The notes beneath the pieces are model-generated. The model saw nothing but the letters and a program-made list of their open reading frames with translations. It did no database searches and was not told the DNA's origin. Shown piece by piece: positions 17,290 through 27,210 of a stretch of DNA of 64,000 bases. The stretch comes from Chitinophaga sp. YR573. Lineage in GTDB: Bacteria; Bacteroidota; Bacteroidia; Chitinophagales; Chitinophagaceae. The DNA lies in NCBI RefSeq assembly GCF_900110995.1, contig NZ_FOJF01000001.1, positions 575,199 to 639,198 on the forward strand. The letters are read 5' to 3'. The translations under genes and the position numbers were made by a program. Each line of letters opens with the position of its first letter. Within the stretch, counting starts at the first letter, position 1.

Positions 17290-18693
17290 ATGAAACAGCA
17301 GATTAATAACCACCTGTCATTAAGGAAAATTCTCGATTATGTAGTGCTGACAACTGCATTTGTTTTAACCAGGCATTACATCGCAGGTAAGGGCGATATA
17401 TTATTTTCGCAACTCAACCTGCTATTATTATTGTTCAGCGCGTTTTTATGGACGATAACGGGAAGTTCATTGCGTTTGTACGACAGCTACGATAAAGGAG
17501 GATCTTTTGCCTTCGAGTTCGTAGCTATCCTCAAAACAGTATTACTGCATGTATGTGTATTTACTTTTCTATTCTTCTATTTTATTAAATTTTACCCATA
17601 TCCCCGAACCTTTACCCTCTTGTATGGCAGCTATCTGTTTGCGGGAATTCTTACATCAAAATATCTTGTAAAAAAACTGTTGCTTCGTTTACAACCTCAT
17701 CATCATGATCCTAAAAATGTACTGATCATAGGGACAGGAGAAACAGGCATGAACTTTTATCATACCATCCATAACAACAATCAGTACGGATATAATTGTG
17801 TGGGCTTTGTAGATGACCAGACCAATAGCGTGATTAATGGCCAGTACCTGGGTAAGCTCTCTGAACTTACAAGTATACTGGAAACAAATGAGATAGATGA
17901 TGTGGTGGTAGCTTTACCTGAAAGGTCGAAAGAACAAACACAGAAGGTCATTGACGTAAGTGAAAGGGCTGCTAAAAGGGTAAGGATTATTGCAGACTGT
18001 CATCAGTATTGCACACCTACTGTAAGTATGAATGTGTATGGCAATGTACCACTGGTAAATATACGTGCATGTCCGTTAGATGATACCGGTAATCAACGTA
18101 TTAAACGTATGCTGGACATCTGCTTTTCACTGTTTATGTTTATTGTGTTTGGCTGGTTGTTTTTACTGATTGCAGCTGTTATCAAACTAACCTCTAAAGG
18201 TCCGGTATTATTTAAACAGGAAAGATGGGGACTGAAAAACAGGAAGATCACCTGTTATAAGTTCCGTTCTATGATAGTGCAGACAAGTGAAGTAGATAGT
18301 AACGGGCAATTTTTACAGGCAACAAAGAATGACAGTCGTGTTACACCTATTGGCCGTTTCCTGCGCAAAACAAACCTGGATGAATTACCTCAGTTCATCA
18401 ATGTATTAAGAGGAGAAATGTCTTTTGTAGGACCAAGACCTCATGCTACTCCTTTACACTTTGAATCCAGGGAAACAGTGGACCATTATATGCTGCGGCA
18501 GATGGTGAAACCCGGTATTACAGGATGGGCACAGGTGAATGGCTGCCGGGGAGAAACCCGTCAGAACGGACAGATGAAAAAACGTGTGGACATGGACATC
18601 TGGTACATTGAGAACTACAGTTTCTGGTTAGACTGCCAGATCATTTTCCAGACAATGATGAACATGATTAAAGGAGATAAAAACGCTTACTGA
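17290..18693 (+). CDS. Undecaprenyl-phosphate sugar phosphotransferase (WbaP/WcaJ type)
   Basis: A polyprenyl-phosphate hexose-1-phosphate transferase of 467 residues. Four to five N-terminal helices precede a CoA-binding-like Rossmann part (VLIIGTGETGMNFY). The catalytic domain follows a membrane re-entrant helix (LDICFSLFMFIVFGWLFLLIAAV): FKQERWGLKNRKITCYKFRSM, LDELPQFINVLRGEMSFVGPRPH and KPGITGWAQVNG. It starts repeat-unit assembly by loading the first sugar phosphate onto undecaprenyl phosphate. The ATG at 17290 begins MKQQINNHLSLRKILD, the normal family start; upstream in-frame codons are unlikely. Confidence 0.93.
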   Translation: MKQQINNHLSLRKILDYVVLTTAFVLTRHYIAGKGDILFSQLNLLLLLFSAFLWTITGSSLRLYDSYDKGGSFAFEFVAILKTVLLHVCVFTFLFFYFIKFYPYPRTFTLLYGSYLFAGILTSKYLVKKLLLRLQPHHHDPKNVLIIGTGETGMNFYHTIHNNNQYGYNCVGFVDDQTNSVINGQYLGKLSELTSILETNEIDDVVVALPERSKEQTQKVIDVSERAAKRVRIIADCHQYCTPTVSMNVYGNVPLVNIRACPLDDTGNQRIKRMLDICFSLFMFIVFGWLFLLIAAVIKLTSKGPVLFKQERWGLKNRKITCYKFRSMIVQTSEVDSNGQFLQATKNDSRVTPIGRFLRKTNLDELPQFINVLRGEMSFVGPRPHATPLHFESRETVDHYMLRQMVKPGITGWAQVNGCRGETRQNGQMKKRVDMDIWYIENYSFWLDCQIIFQTMMNMIKGDKNAY

Positions 18694-18702
18694 TAAAAGA
18701 AT

Positions 18703-19917
18703 ATGCCCCGACGATTATTGCTGATAGGAGTGAACTATGCACCTGAGCCTACAGGGATTGGTAAATACAGTGGAGAAATGATCAGATGGCTGGCTGATAA
18801 CGGATATGAATGTACTGTCATTACAGCTTATCCTTATTATCCCCAGTGGAAAGTACAGGAACCATATGTTAAAAACAGGAATTGGTATAAGAAAGAAGTG
18901 GAAGGGAATATTACCGTTTATCGTTGTCCTCAATATATACCGGCAGATCCCTCCGGTAAGAAGCGGATTCTGATGGATTTTACTTTCCTGTTATCCACCT
19001 TCTTAAAATTGTTGCAGTTATTATTTGTAAAGAAATTCGATATAGTCATGACCGTAGTCCCCCCTTTCCATCTTGGATTACTGGGGGTACTCTATAAAAA
19101 GGTCCGTGGAGCAAAGCTGTTTTACCATATACAGGATTTACAGATTGAAGCCGCCAGGGATCTGGGTATGATACGCACTGATTTCCTTATCCGGCTGTTG
19201 TTTAAGACAGAGCGGTATATCATGAAACAGGCAGATGTGATCAGCAGTATTTCTGAGGGGATGATCCGTAAGATACAGCAGAAAACAGGACGGGATATTG
19301 TGCTGTTTCCCAACTGGGTGGATGTATCGCTGTTTTACCCCCTGGAGAACAGGGCCTCTCTGAAAACGGAGTATGGATTTAAGATGACGGATAAAGTGGT
19401 GCTGTATTCCGGTGCAATAGGTGAAAAGCAGGGACTGGAAGCTATCTTATATACAGCAGCGGGGCTGAAAGACATTCAGTTTTTAATCTGTGGCTCCGGG
19501 CCTTATAAAGAAAAGCTGATTGCGATGGCCAGGCAGCAGGGCCTGCAGAATGTGATCTTTTTCCCCTTGCAGCCGTTTGAGCGTTTTAATCATTTCCTGA
19601 ATATGGCAGATGTTCACCTGGTGATCCAGAAAGCGAATGCGGGGGACCTGGTGATGCCATCAAAACTGACTACAATTATGGCGGTGGGCGGACTGGCATT
19701 GATTACCGCCAACAGCGATACCAGTCTGCATGAAGTAGTACGGGAACAGAATATAGGGATACTGGTAGCAGCAGAAGACCAGCTGGCGCTGAATGAAGGC
19801 ATCTGTGCAGCGGTACATAACGAACCAGGGCATATTACCGGAAATGCCCGGGAATATGCCCTGAATTATCTTGCAATAGATAAAATTATGGTAAGGTTTG
19901 AGGCCTCCCTACGGTAA
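18703..19917 (+). CDS. WcaI-like glycosyltransferase family 4
   Basis: A 404-residue GT-B glycosyltransferase. The N-terminus LLLIGVNYAPEPTGIGKYSGEMIRWL and the middle FHLGLLGVLYKKVRGAKLFYHIQDLQIEAARDLG match the colanic-acid WcaI/WbuB-type group. The donor domain follows (VVLYSGAIGEKQGLEAIL, MPSKLTTIMAVGG). It acts in the cytoplasm on the lipid-linked intermediate. It lies 9 bases after the initiating transferase and is the last gene of the locus; its 3' end overlaps the convergent lipoprotein gene by 9 bases, so the two transcripts collide. Confidence 0.88.
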   Translation: MPRRLLLIGVNYAPEPTGIGKYSGEMIRWLADNGYECTVITAYPYYPQWKVQEPYVKNRNWYKKEVEGNITVYRCPQYIPADPSGKKRILMDFTFLLSTFLKLLQLLFVKKFDIVMTVVPPFHLGLLGVLYKKVRGAKLFYHIQDLQIEAARDLGMIRTDFLIRLLFKTERYIMKQADVISSISEGMIRKIQQKTGRDIVLFPNWVDVSLFYPLENRASLKTEYGFKMTDKVVLYSGAIGEKQGLEAILYTAAGLKDIQFLICGSGPYKEKLIAMARQQGLQNVIFFPLQPFERFNHFLNMADVHLVIQKANAGDLVMPSKLTTIMAVGGLALITANSDTSLHEVVREQNIGILVAAEDQLALNEGICAAVHNEPGHITGNAREYALNYLAIDKIMVRFEASLR

Positions 19918-20634
19918 CGTCATATTAATGCGTCCCACAGAACTGCCATTCGTAGAAGTAAAGGCCAGGTTACAGAAACTGACTGTAATCGAACTTCCAT
20001 CTACAGATACATACACACTACCGGAATTGGGGGTCCATGCACCGGTGGTAGTTGTAGTAATGGTAGCTTTCGCATAACCGGTTGCCAGTGTACCACTGGA
20101 TGGCTGTATGGTATACACACCTTCTGATGGGGGCTGTGTACCTGCAAATTCTACTACTACACCTGCGTTAGTGCTGACACCTTCTATCTTATAGGTGCTG
20201 CTGCTGGTAACGGTACCTTTTATAGTACGTAAAGACATATAGGTAACTCCATCCAGCTGGGCGGTATTACTATCCAGTCCGCAAGGGGCCCATGGACCAA
20301 CTACCGTAATCCCTGTTACAGAGTCAGTATAAGTACAACCACCGGCAGTTTTGATTTCTACCACGTAGTACTTATTCTTACCCTTTGAAGGATGTATAAT
20401 AGTTGGATTCTGCTGAGTGGAAGTAAATCCGTCAGAGCCTGTCCATCTATACGTATTACTCGGTTCCACACCGAAAATAGATAGCCTGAGTGTATCATTC
20501 TGACCTATTGGGGCATTTGATGATACAGTGGGGTTTACGATATCAGTACATCCTGAACTTTTACCGCCGCCGCAACCGGCAAGTAAACCCGTTAATAAAG
20601 TAAGAAATGCTAAGAGTGTAAATTTATGCTGCAT
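19909..20634 (-). CDS. Lipoprotein with Ig/PKD-like region, unknown function
   Basis: A 241-residue predicted lipoprotein: MQHKFTLLAFLTLLTGLLAGC gives a lipobox cysteine at 21, followed by a glycine/serine tether. Residues about 30-110 look like a PKD or Ig-like beta-sandwich (NTYRWTGSDGF, YYVVEIKTAGGCTYTDSVTGITV). The second half is threonine- and serine-rich beta structure ending in FTSTNGSSVGRINMTLP. No catalytic motif is visible. It stands alone, convergent with the exopolysaccharide operon. Surface exposure is plausible for a Bacteroidota lipoprotein but not shown. Confidence 0.75.
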   Translation of the reverse strand: MQHKFTLLAFLTLLTGLLAGCGGGKSSGCTDIVNPTVSSNAPIGQNDTLRLSIFGVEPSNTYRWTGSDGFTSTQQNPTIIHPSKGKNKYYVVEIKTAGGCTYTDSVTGITVVGPWAPCGLDSNTAQLDGVTYMSLRTIKGTVTSSSTYKIEGVSTNAGVVVEFAGTQPPSEGVYTIQPSSGTLATGYAKATITTTTTGAWTPNSGSVYVSVDGSSITVSFCNLAFTSTNGSSVGRINMTLP

Positions 20635-21083
20635 CGTCTAGTATTCGTAAATTCTTAATTTTTTGTTCAATCCTCACCGGCAAACATTATTATGTAAGCG
20701 TCCACGGCCGCGGTAGCATATAAGATATCACACCCGCGGCAGGTGATAATATCTTCATGAAATGACAATCCTTAATACTCCCCGTTTCAGAAAAAACAGG
20801 ATAGCACGTCTCTCTAAACGTGTAAATCATTCGCAATCTTGGCATAAAATCTAGGTATAGGCAATAAACACACTATAAATATAGCAAATAGTTTATTTAT
20901 TATGATTTTTTACAATAAAATATCTTACTCGTAGTAGTACAACCTTCGTTTGATAAAAACGATTAATCAATTGTTGTATAGATAGTTACAGAATCAAATA
21001 AAAAATTAATTAACAATAAATTTCCTGCCGGAAGTACTCAAAAATGGAAGTAGAAATGTTTTTTTGGGGTAAAACTGACAGAT
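20635..21083. other. AT-rich intergenic region without a gene
   Basis: About 450 bases separate two minus-strand genes. I see no credible coding frame. The right part is very AT-rich. Nearer the lipoprotein start there is an imperfect hairpin around 20724-20755 (ATATCAC...ACC with GGT...GATAATAT) and a short hairpin CACGT/ACGTG around 20807-20823. These could belong to a long 5' leader of the lipoprotein transcript. Confidence 0.4.
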
Positions 21084-21116
21084 AAAAAAACAGCCATAAG
21101 AATTTTCTTATGGCTG
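21084..21116 (-). terminator. Terminator of the GH2 gene
   Basis: A 12-bp stem CAGCCATAAGAA (21091-21102) / TTCTTATGGCTG (21105-21116) with seven A on its left, which is a U-tract on the minus strand. It lies 23 bases after the GH2 stop codon. Confidence 0.85.
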
Positions 21117-21139
21117 CTGAGTATTACGTACGTTTTGTA

Positions 21140-23767
21140 TTATTTTATATTGATATATTGCTCGGGTACATTCCAACCATATACAGAAACAGCAGCGTTT
21201 CCACTTTTGCCTACCATATCACCGCTGATAGTCACGATCTTTTCTTCTCCGGGTAATACTGATACATAGTTATCATTATAGAATACGGGGAGGATACGCT
21301 TCTTTGTCTTGGCATCCACAAGAGATACGCGGTTAAAGAAGGCTACCGGTCCGTTCGCCGGGTTACTGATTTTCATAGCGATACTATCTGCACCTGCCTT
21401 GTGAGCAGTGATCTGCACCTTAGCCGCTTCCATCTTCTGCAAACCGGAGTAATTGCCCTTTGCATCCGGGAACCAGTACAGATTATCGGATATAACCTGT
21501 TGGTTCTTATCTCTTAATCTTACAGACAGGAACATTCCTTCTTTGCTGCCCAGTCCTTCTATTGCTGATTTCACAGACAGGTATTTCTGTACTGTTTTAG
21601 GGCTGATCTCTGTAAATACCTGGGTAATCAGGCTGTCTTTACCGGCCATATTATAGGCTTTCAGTTCCAGCATTACATCAGTATAATATTTAAAGGTGTT
21701 GTTTACTGAGTAGATAGTGCCATCTGTAGGGTTACACATAGCATGCAGGGGAGCACTACCGTTATGCAGACCATAGAGGCAGGCGTTAGGGTCCAGATAA
21801 TAGTCATACATCTGTCCGCGCAGGGCTGTCCATGGGTTCTGGGTTTTCCAGATAATTACACCGGTGTACCAGTCCCACATATGAGCGCTGAAGCCTTCCA
21901 TCAGGCCACGATACTGGTCGTAGTTTACCAGCTGCGCCTTGTTGGCGAAGTCCCTTACATCTTTTGGTTTGCCGTATGGGTCCAGGTGGTCGAAGTAAGG
22001 GATATACTTATGGTAATCCCATACAGAATCCACCCCATTAGGTGTATTCACAGGAGCTATCATGTTTTCTTTAGGCATAAAGCGTTCCAGTGATTCGTAA
22101 TCACCTACCCCTACGGAACCTACTTCAGAGTTGAAGGGGAAAGTACGTTCGTTCCAGAAAACGGAGAGCGGCTGTATATTATAAGGACCATCGCCGTTAC
22201 CACCCAGGGAGTTGTAAGACATGCTGTCCGTATTGGAATAATGGAAGAAGAAACGGGTACCGTCCAGTTTAGGGATGATGGAATCTCTCATGACGGACAG
22301 GATATCTTCCGGAGGAGTGATTTCATTACCGCCACACCAGAAGGCCAGTGATGCGTAGTTGCGTAACATCTTCACCTGATCTATTACGGAAGTAATGAAC
22401 AGGCTGTGATCATCAGGATACTGACGTCTTGTCCACTGGTTTTCCTTTTTCATAGGATCTACCCAACGGCCGTTACAGTCGCCGGACATCCAGAAGTCCT
22501 GGAATACCAGCAGGCCATATTTATCGCAGGCTTCGTAGAACTCTGGTCTTTCTGTTAAGCTACCACCCCAGATGCGGATGAGGTTCAGGTTCATATCTCT
22601 GTGAAAGCGGATTTCCGCATCGTAACGTTCTTTGCTGAAGCGGAACATAGCATCTGAAGTGATCCAGTTACCACCTTTGATAAAGATTTTTTGCCCGTTT
22701 ACGGCTACTTCGCGGCTGTTGGTATGCGTGTTCCAGTAGGTCTGGATTTCACGTACACCAAATTCCACGTCTTCGGTATCTTCTGCTTTAGTAGTATTGA
22801 AAGATAACTGCAGCTGGTATAAGTTCTGCGGACCATAACCTGCAGGCCACCACAGAGCTGGTTGTTTCAGTTCCAGGTCTGGCAGCTGTACTTCTACAGT
22901 AGCATGAGGGGCAATAGTTACTTTTTTGCTGATGGTGTTACCCGCCAGTTTATAACTAACTGTACCGGCAATGCTTTTAGCGGTAGCGTTTTCCAGTTCT
23001 GTAGAAACCAGGATGGTAGCAGGAGCCTGCACTTTTGTATCCGGCAGTCTTACGCCAGGGACTTTAGTCACGATATGCGGGTTTTTGATCCGCACAGCGC
23101 CTGTTTTTTCGATGGTCACTTTATCCCAGATACCGGTGTTACGGTCGCGCATAGGCTGAATCCAGTCCCAGCCGGCGGTGTATTGAGGGCCAACGTTTTT
23201 AGCGATGGTACCATCGCCGCCCTGTCCGCCATTGGGATCACCCAGGGTAGCAGAAGGATATACGATGACAGCCAGTCGGTTGTGACCGTCTTTAGCCAGC
23301 CATTGTGTAATGTTATAAGAGAAGCGCAGGTAAGTACCGAAGTGGGTGGTGGCATTTAAGCGGTGACCGTTCAGGAAGATATCACAGCCGTCGTTCACCC
23401 CTCTGAAATGCAGCCATACCTGGCCGTCTGCCGCGGGTGGTGCTTCTGTGAAGTCTTTTACGAACCAGTAGGTATAATGATCGCGTCCGATATGATAGAT
23501 ATCGGGTATGCGCATGTTGTTCATACCATAAAACGGATCAGGCACCAGCTTGTTGTTGAGCAGTGTAGTTAGCACCGTACCGGGTACGGTAGCAGGTAAC
23601 CAGCCGGTGAGCTTGTAGGAAGGCACTGAGAGGGCCTCTCCTTTTACAGTGACACCGGAAATGTTGTTACATTCCCATCCGCTGTTCAGTTCATACTGAC
23701 TTTGAGCAGCTAATTCTAAAAAAGGTAATAACAGGAAGAAAGTAATCTTCAGCATTCTCCGAACCAT
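21140..23767 (-). CDS. Glycoside hydrolase family 2 (exo-beta-glucosaminidase or beta-mannosidase like)
   Basis: A secreted GH2 enzyme of about 875 residues. A signal peptide (MLKITFFLLLPFLELAAQ) is followed by the jelly-roll sugar-binding domain (GWLPATVPGTVLTTLL, WLHFRGVNDGCDIFLNG), an Ig-like domain, the TIM barrel (FIKGGNWITSDAMF, LIRIWGGSLTERPEFYEACDKYGLLVFQDFW) and C-terminal beta domains. The likely acid/base glutamate is in WCGGNEITPP and the nucleophile in PFNSEVGSVG. This arrangement is closest to exo-beta-D-glucosaminidases and mannosidases; the exact substrate is uncertain. I chose the ATG at 23767 (MVRRMLK); 23755 is also possible. A longer frame to 23848 is unlikely because it precedes the signal peptide. 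Confidence 0.88.
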   Translation of the reverse strand: MVRRMLKITFFLLLPFLELAAQSQYELNSGWECNNISGVTVKGEALSVPSYKLTGWLPATVPGTVLTTLLNNKLVPDPFYGMNNMRIPDIYHIGRDHYTYWFVKDFTEAPPAADGQVWLHFRGVNDGCDIFLNGHRLNATTHFGTYLRFSYNITQWLAKDGHNRLAVIVYPSATLGDPNGGQGGDGTIAKNVGPQYTAGWDWIQPMRDRNTGIWDKVTIEKTGAVRIKNPHIVTKVPGVRLPDTKVQAPATILVSTELENATAKSIAGTVSYKLAGNTISKKVTIAPHATVEVQLPDLELKQPALWWPAGYGPQNLYQLQLSFNTTKAEDTEDVEFGVREIQTYWNTHTNSREVAVNGQKIFIKGGNWITSDAMFRFSKERYDAEIRFHRDMNLNLIRIWGGSLTERPEFYEACDKYGLLVFQDFWMSGDCNGRWVDPMKKENQWTRRQYPDDHSLFITSVIDQVKMLRNYASLAFWCGGNEITPPEDILSVMRDSIIPKLDGTRFFFHYSNTDSMSYNSLGGNGDGPYNIQPLSVFWNERTFPFNSEVGSVGVGDYESLERFMPKENMIAPVNTPNGVDSVWDYHKYIPYFDHLDPYGKPKDVRDFANKAQLVNYDQYRGLMEGFSAHMWDWYTGVIIWKTQNPWTALRGQMYDYYLDPNACLYGLHNGSAPLHAMCNPTDGTIYSVNNTFKYYTDVMLELKAYNMAGKDSLITQVFTEISPKTVQKYLSVKSAIEGLGSKEGMFLSVRLRDKNQQVISDNLYWFPDAKGNYSGLQKMEAAKVQITAHKAGADSIAMKISNPANGPVAFFNRVSLVDAKTKKRILPVFYNDNYVSVLPGEEKIVTISGDMVGKSGNAAVSVYGWNVPEQYINIK

Positions 23768-23868
23768 AGATACATAAAATTTATAGGCAGACCTGTTGCC
23801 TTGTTCACTGATGAGAGACAAAAGTATATGTTGAAAAGTCAAAATCAAAGATGGAGCGGTAAATTACA

Positions 23869-23906
23869 TAAAAAAAGGGGTATAAGTGAATCGTCACTTA
23901 TACCCC
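23869..23906 (-). terminator. Terminator of the small lipoprotein gene
   Basis: A 13-bp perfect stem GGGGTATAAGTGA (23877-23889) / TCACTTATACCCC (23894-23906), loop ATCG, with eight A on the left giving a U-tract on the minus strand. It lies 20 bases after the stop at 23926. Confidence 0.88.
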
Positions 23907-23925
23907 TTATCTGTATTTATATGAT

Positions 23926-24333
23926 TTATGCGGGGTCTGATTCCACCAGCACTATCTTCACGAATATATCTTCGTTGGGAGGATTTACCTGGCTACCGTC
24001 TGCACCCTGTATATCTATTGAAATGGAGCCTACGGAATGTGTTACTTCCAGTGTAGTACCGTCCAATACATCCGGGATAGCTTCGTAGATTTTACCATCG
24101 AAAGAGAAGTATACGAGTACCCCGTTGGTCTGGTATACGCGGTCATCTATTTCAGGCATGTTGATCGTCACATAATAAGTGTGTTTAGTGTTGTCTATTT
24201 TCCATGCGCTGGCAGGAATCGTAGTGGTAATCGTACGGTTAGGTACTACTACCTGTTGAACTATTGTTTCTTTCTTACAGCTGGAAAATAATACGCCCAT
24301 TAGCAACAGTGGCAGGAGCAGAAATGACTTCAT
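23926..24333 (-). CDS. Small lipoprotein, unknown function
   Basis: A 135-residue predicted lipoprotein: MKSFLLLPLLLMGVLFSSC puts the lipobox cysteine at 19, followed by KKETIVQQ. The mature part is short beta-rich sequence (ITTTIPASAWKIDNTKHTYYVTINMPEIDDRVYQTNGVLVYFSFDGKIYEAIPDVLDG). Related small lipoproteins are frequent in Bacteroidota and uncharacterised; no catalytic motif is visible. It is a single gene between the HEAT gene and the GH2 gene, with its own terminator. Confidence 0.75.
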   Translation of the reverse strand: MKSFLLLPLLLMGVLFSSCKKETIVQQVVVPNRTITTTIPASAWKIDNTKHTYYVTINMPEIDDRVYQTNGVLVYFSFDGKIYEAIPDVLDGTTLEVTHSVGSISIDIQGADGSQVNPPNEDIFVKIVLVESDPA

Positions 24334-24500
24334 AATGAGAACTTATTGAGAGTTATAGAATATAGTGTGATTCATGTTAAACATTCTATAAATATCAAAA
24401 TGAATGCCATGATTATCCCGTGACCCGGAAGGCCGGGTTTGAATGGTTTAGTGGTTTTAACAGGTTATAGATGGTTAGATAAGTTTGTTTTATCAGAGAG

Positions 24501-25799
24501 TCAGTCTGTTTTATTTGTTGGATTTCTGATCGCTAAGACTTCTTTTAAAGCAGTTTGTGCCAGGGGTGGCTGGAACGGCAATGACGCCATGATTCTGCTG
24601 ACTACGTCCAAGCCTCTGATGGTGAGCAGTACGTCCCGGATAGCAGTAACAGATAACGTATCCGCTGTTTTCATCGTATTCAGTAGTGCAGGTACCATCT
24701 CTCCGGTACCCAAAGCTCCTACTGCGTTGATAGCTGCTAACTTCACACGCGGGTCCTTATCGGAAAGAGAGTTTTTGATCAGGCGGGAGCCTGCGGTTTG
24801 TTTGCTGGCGCCTAACATAGTTATCACCCCTGCCTTCACCGCTCCTTCTGAAAGTTCTGCTTTACGCACCCACTGTTCTGCATTATCACCAGTGATGTTT
24901 CTGCCTGCCAGCTGGAAAGCAGCAGCACGGTATTGCGGTACAGTATCATCCACAGCACTCATCAGGATGAATATTGCATCCTTACTGCGGGTTTGTACGA
25001 GCAGTTCTAACGCTGCACTACGAACGTATGGCGAATGGCTTTTCTTCAGCAGCTTCTCCGAAGCCGCTACGGCTGGCCCTATGGGCCAGTTCAGTGCCAG
25101 TCTTTTTATATAGAGGATATAGGCAGCGACAGCTTGTGTGCTGTCAGTATTATAATGGCTCTTTTCTGCAGCAGCTGCCAGGATTGGCTCACTATCTTCA
25201 TCACCTATATTAGCCAGCGCCAGTAACGCTGTTCTTTTTATCAGCGGATCTTTTGAGGCAGTAAACGCAGTGATTTCATCTAAAGCACCAAGGTAATGGA
25301 CTTCCCCTATGGCTGCTATTAAACTGATCTGGTTATTACTCACAGCAGCTTTTTTTAATGCTGCCAGTAAAGCCACTTTAGCATCGGGACTGTTGATTTG
25401 TACCAAAGCTCTTGTGGCAGGATCACAGAGGCGTTTACTGTTTAAGTATACTTTAAGTGCAGGTACAGATTTGTTGTCTCCGCAGATTTGCAATAATGAG
25501 ATAATGAAGGCTTTATTTTCCGGGTCTTTAACTATTGGTAATGCCTTGCAAAAGGCGCGGGAAACAATTTTACGTTCCTCTTCTTTATTTGCATCGGTAA
25601 CTATATGTGCATAACCTGAAAGGGTATACTGTAAACTGGTATTGTCCCCCTGCCCTACCGGTTTTAACCCGGCTGTGAGCGTCAGAATTTTTGCTTCCAG
25701 ACCAGTAGCAGGTAGTGTTTGCTGCGTTGTAGCTGGCAGTGTTTGCGCCTGTGCAAACAAACCGGTACAAGTCAATATGATCAGTAATATCTTTTTCAT
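24501..25799 (-). CDS. Periplasmic HEAT-repeat protein
   Basis: A 432-residue protein with a cleavable signal peptide (MKKILLIILTCTGLFAQAQ). From about residue 45 on it consists of tandem helical pairs of HEAT type, with repeated patterns such as DPLIKRTALLALANIGDED, SPYVRSAALELLVQ and DPRVKLAAINAVGALGTGEMVPALL. It would be a periplasmic scaffold with no enzymatic residue visible. It begins three bases after the Gfo/Idh/MocA gene, so the two are translated from one message. In Bacteroidota such HEAT proteins are often near sugar oxidoreductases; the functional link is not known to me. Confidence 0.82.
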   Translation of the reverse strand: MKKILLIILTCTGLFAQAQTLPATTQQTLPATGLEAKILTLTAGLKPVGQGDNTSLQYTLSGYAHIVTDANKEEERKIVSRAFCKALPIVKDPENKAFIISLLQICGDNKSVPALKVYLNSKRLCDPATRALVQINSPDAKVALLAALKKAAVSNNQISLIAAIGEVHYLGALDEITAFTASKDPLIKRTALLALANIGDEDSEPILAAAAEKSHYNTDSTQAVAAYILYIKRLALNWPIGPAVAASEKLLKKSHSPYVRSAALELLVQTRSKDAIFILMSAVDDTVPQYRAAAFQLAGRNITGDNAEQWVRKAELSEGAVKAGVITMLGASKQTAGSRLIKNSLSDKDPRVKLAAINAVGALGTGEMVPALLNTMKTADTLSVTAIRDVLLTIRGLDVVSRIMASLPFQPPLAQTALKEVLAIRNPTNKTD

Positions 25800-25802
25800 G
25801 TT

Positions 25803-27074
25803 TTAATATAAGTTCCAGGGTGCCCTCATTGGCGGGTCTATCAATTCATTCGCTCCATCATCATATAAGAATACCTGTTTTACAGGATCAAATTGCAGAG
25901 AGCGTCCCAGTTGTAAAGCTATTTTCGCCATGTTCACCAACGTACAGGAGCGATGCCCGTTCATTTCATTAAGAGCAAACTGTTTACGCAATTTTACAGC
26001 TTCTGTAAAATCTGTTACCTGTAGCAGCGGTTCCGGATAGATAGCCAGTTTCTTTTCCAGGTCAGGAATATCTGATTTAAACCCGGGGTAGAGCTTACCC
26101 AGCGGGCCTTCAATGTAAGCCGCTTTTTCATCAGTGCCTTCTCCATCTAATATAATCTGACAACCATCCTGATAAGTATAAGTAATCCTTCTCCAGGTAC
26201 CTACTGCATCCGGATGCTGCTGCGGGGCGTCTATTTCCACAGAAACCGGACTGGTATTGTCTTTACCAAGAATGTATTGTACAGGATCGAGATAATGCTG
26301 ACCCATATCCCCCAGTCCACCGCCATCATAATCCCAGTAACCCCGGAAGGTCTGGTGAACACGATGCGGATGATAAGGTTTATATGGAGCAGGTCCCAGC
26401 CAGCGGTCGTAATTAAGCTCCGCAGGCACCCGCATAACAGGCAGGTTGGTTTTGCCAACCCAGTTGAATTTCCAGTCGAACCCGGTGGTTTTACCTACGG
26501 TCACTTTTAACGGCCATCCCAATAACCCACTGTTTACCAGTTTCTTCACAGGTTTTACGGGTGTATTTAATCCATAGAAATTATCTTCGAAACGGAACCA
26601 GGTATTCAACCGGAAGATACGGCCATACTGTTGCACAGCTTCTATCACCCTTTTACCTTCGCCAATAGTGCGGGTCATGGGCTTTTCACACCAGATATCC
26701 TTGCCGGCAGCAGCGGCATGGGCCGAGATCAGGCCATGCCAGTGAGGCGGAGTAGCAATATGTACAATATCTACTTCCGGCAGCTGTATCACTTCCCGGT
26801 AATCATCAAAAGTTTTAACCCCGCCGGGTAGCATTTCCTTGGCCTGTTGCAAATGGCCACGGTCTACGTCGCAAATAGCCACTACACGGGTACCCCCGTA
26901 GGCGAAATGATTCCGGCCCATCTCTCCTGTTCCTATCACGGCCTTTGTCAGCTGATCGCTGGGAGCCAGGTATCCCCGGCCCAGTACATGCCTGGGCACG
27001 ATGGTAAAGGCGGCGACCGCACCCACCGTATTCCTGATAAATGTGCGCCTGGAATGATTCTTTTTCTGCTCCAT
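25803..27074 (-). CDS. Tat-exported Gfo/Idh/MocA-family oxidoreductase
   Basis: A 423-residue oxidoreductase with an N-terminal twin-arginine signal (HSRRTFIRNTVGAVAAFTIV). The Rossmann domain begins KAVIGTGEMGRNHF and includes the family motif CEKPMTR. The C-terminal alpha/beta domain carries LNTWFRFEDN and GGGLGDMGQHYLD. Members oxidise or epimerise sugars with tightly bound NAD(P); export with cofactor fits the Tat signal. It is transcribed with the HEAT gene and divergent from an AraC-family regulator across 178 bp, suggesting that regulator controls it. Substrate unknown. Confidence 0.88.
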   Translation of the reverse strand: MEQKKNHSRRTFIRNTVGAVAAFTIVPRHVLGRGYLAPSDQLTKAVIGTGEMGRNHFAYGGTRVVAICDVDRGHLQQAKEMLPGGVKTFDDYREVIQLPEVDIVHIATPPHWHGLISAHAAAAGKDIWCEKPMTRTIGEGKRVIEAVQQYGRIFRLNTWFRFEDNFYGLNTPVKPVKKLVNSGLLGWPLKVTVGKTTGFDWKFNWVGKTNLPVMRVPAELNYDRWLGPAPYKPYHPHRVHQTFRGYWDYDGGGLGDMGQHYLDPVQYILGKDNTSPVSVEIDAPQQHPDAVGTWRRITYTYQDGCQIILDGEGTDEKAAYIEGPLGKLYPGFKSDIPDLEKKLAIYPEPLLQVTDFTEAVKLRKQFALNEMNGHRSCTLVNMAKIALQLGRSLQFDPVKQVFLYDDGANELIDPPMRAPWNLY

Positions 27075-27210
27075 GGTTAGTCTGAAAAGTACAAGATATG
27101 AAAATCATTTCGCAAGTGTATACTGAAAGGATTTTGCAGTTTTTATTGGTATATTCGTTCTACGGACAACCAAAATAAGTTTGTTATGGACCTACCCTAA
27201 CTAAGGACTA

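Noticed and set aside
20635..21083. Small protein genes in the intergenic region before the lipoprotein
   Set aside because: Possible frames are short, AT-biased and lack credible starts.
24423..24438. Short hairpin ACCCGG/CCGGGT as a terminator of the HEAT gene
   Set aside because: The stem is only 6 bp, lies more than 60 bases from the stop codon and has no U-tract on the minus strand.
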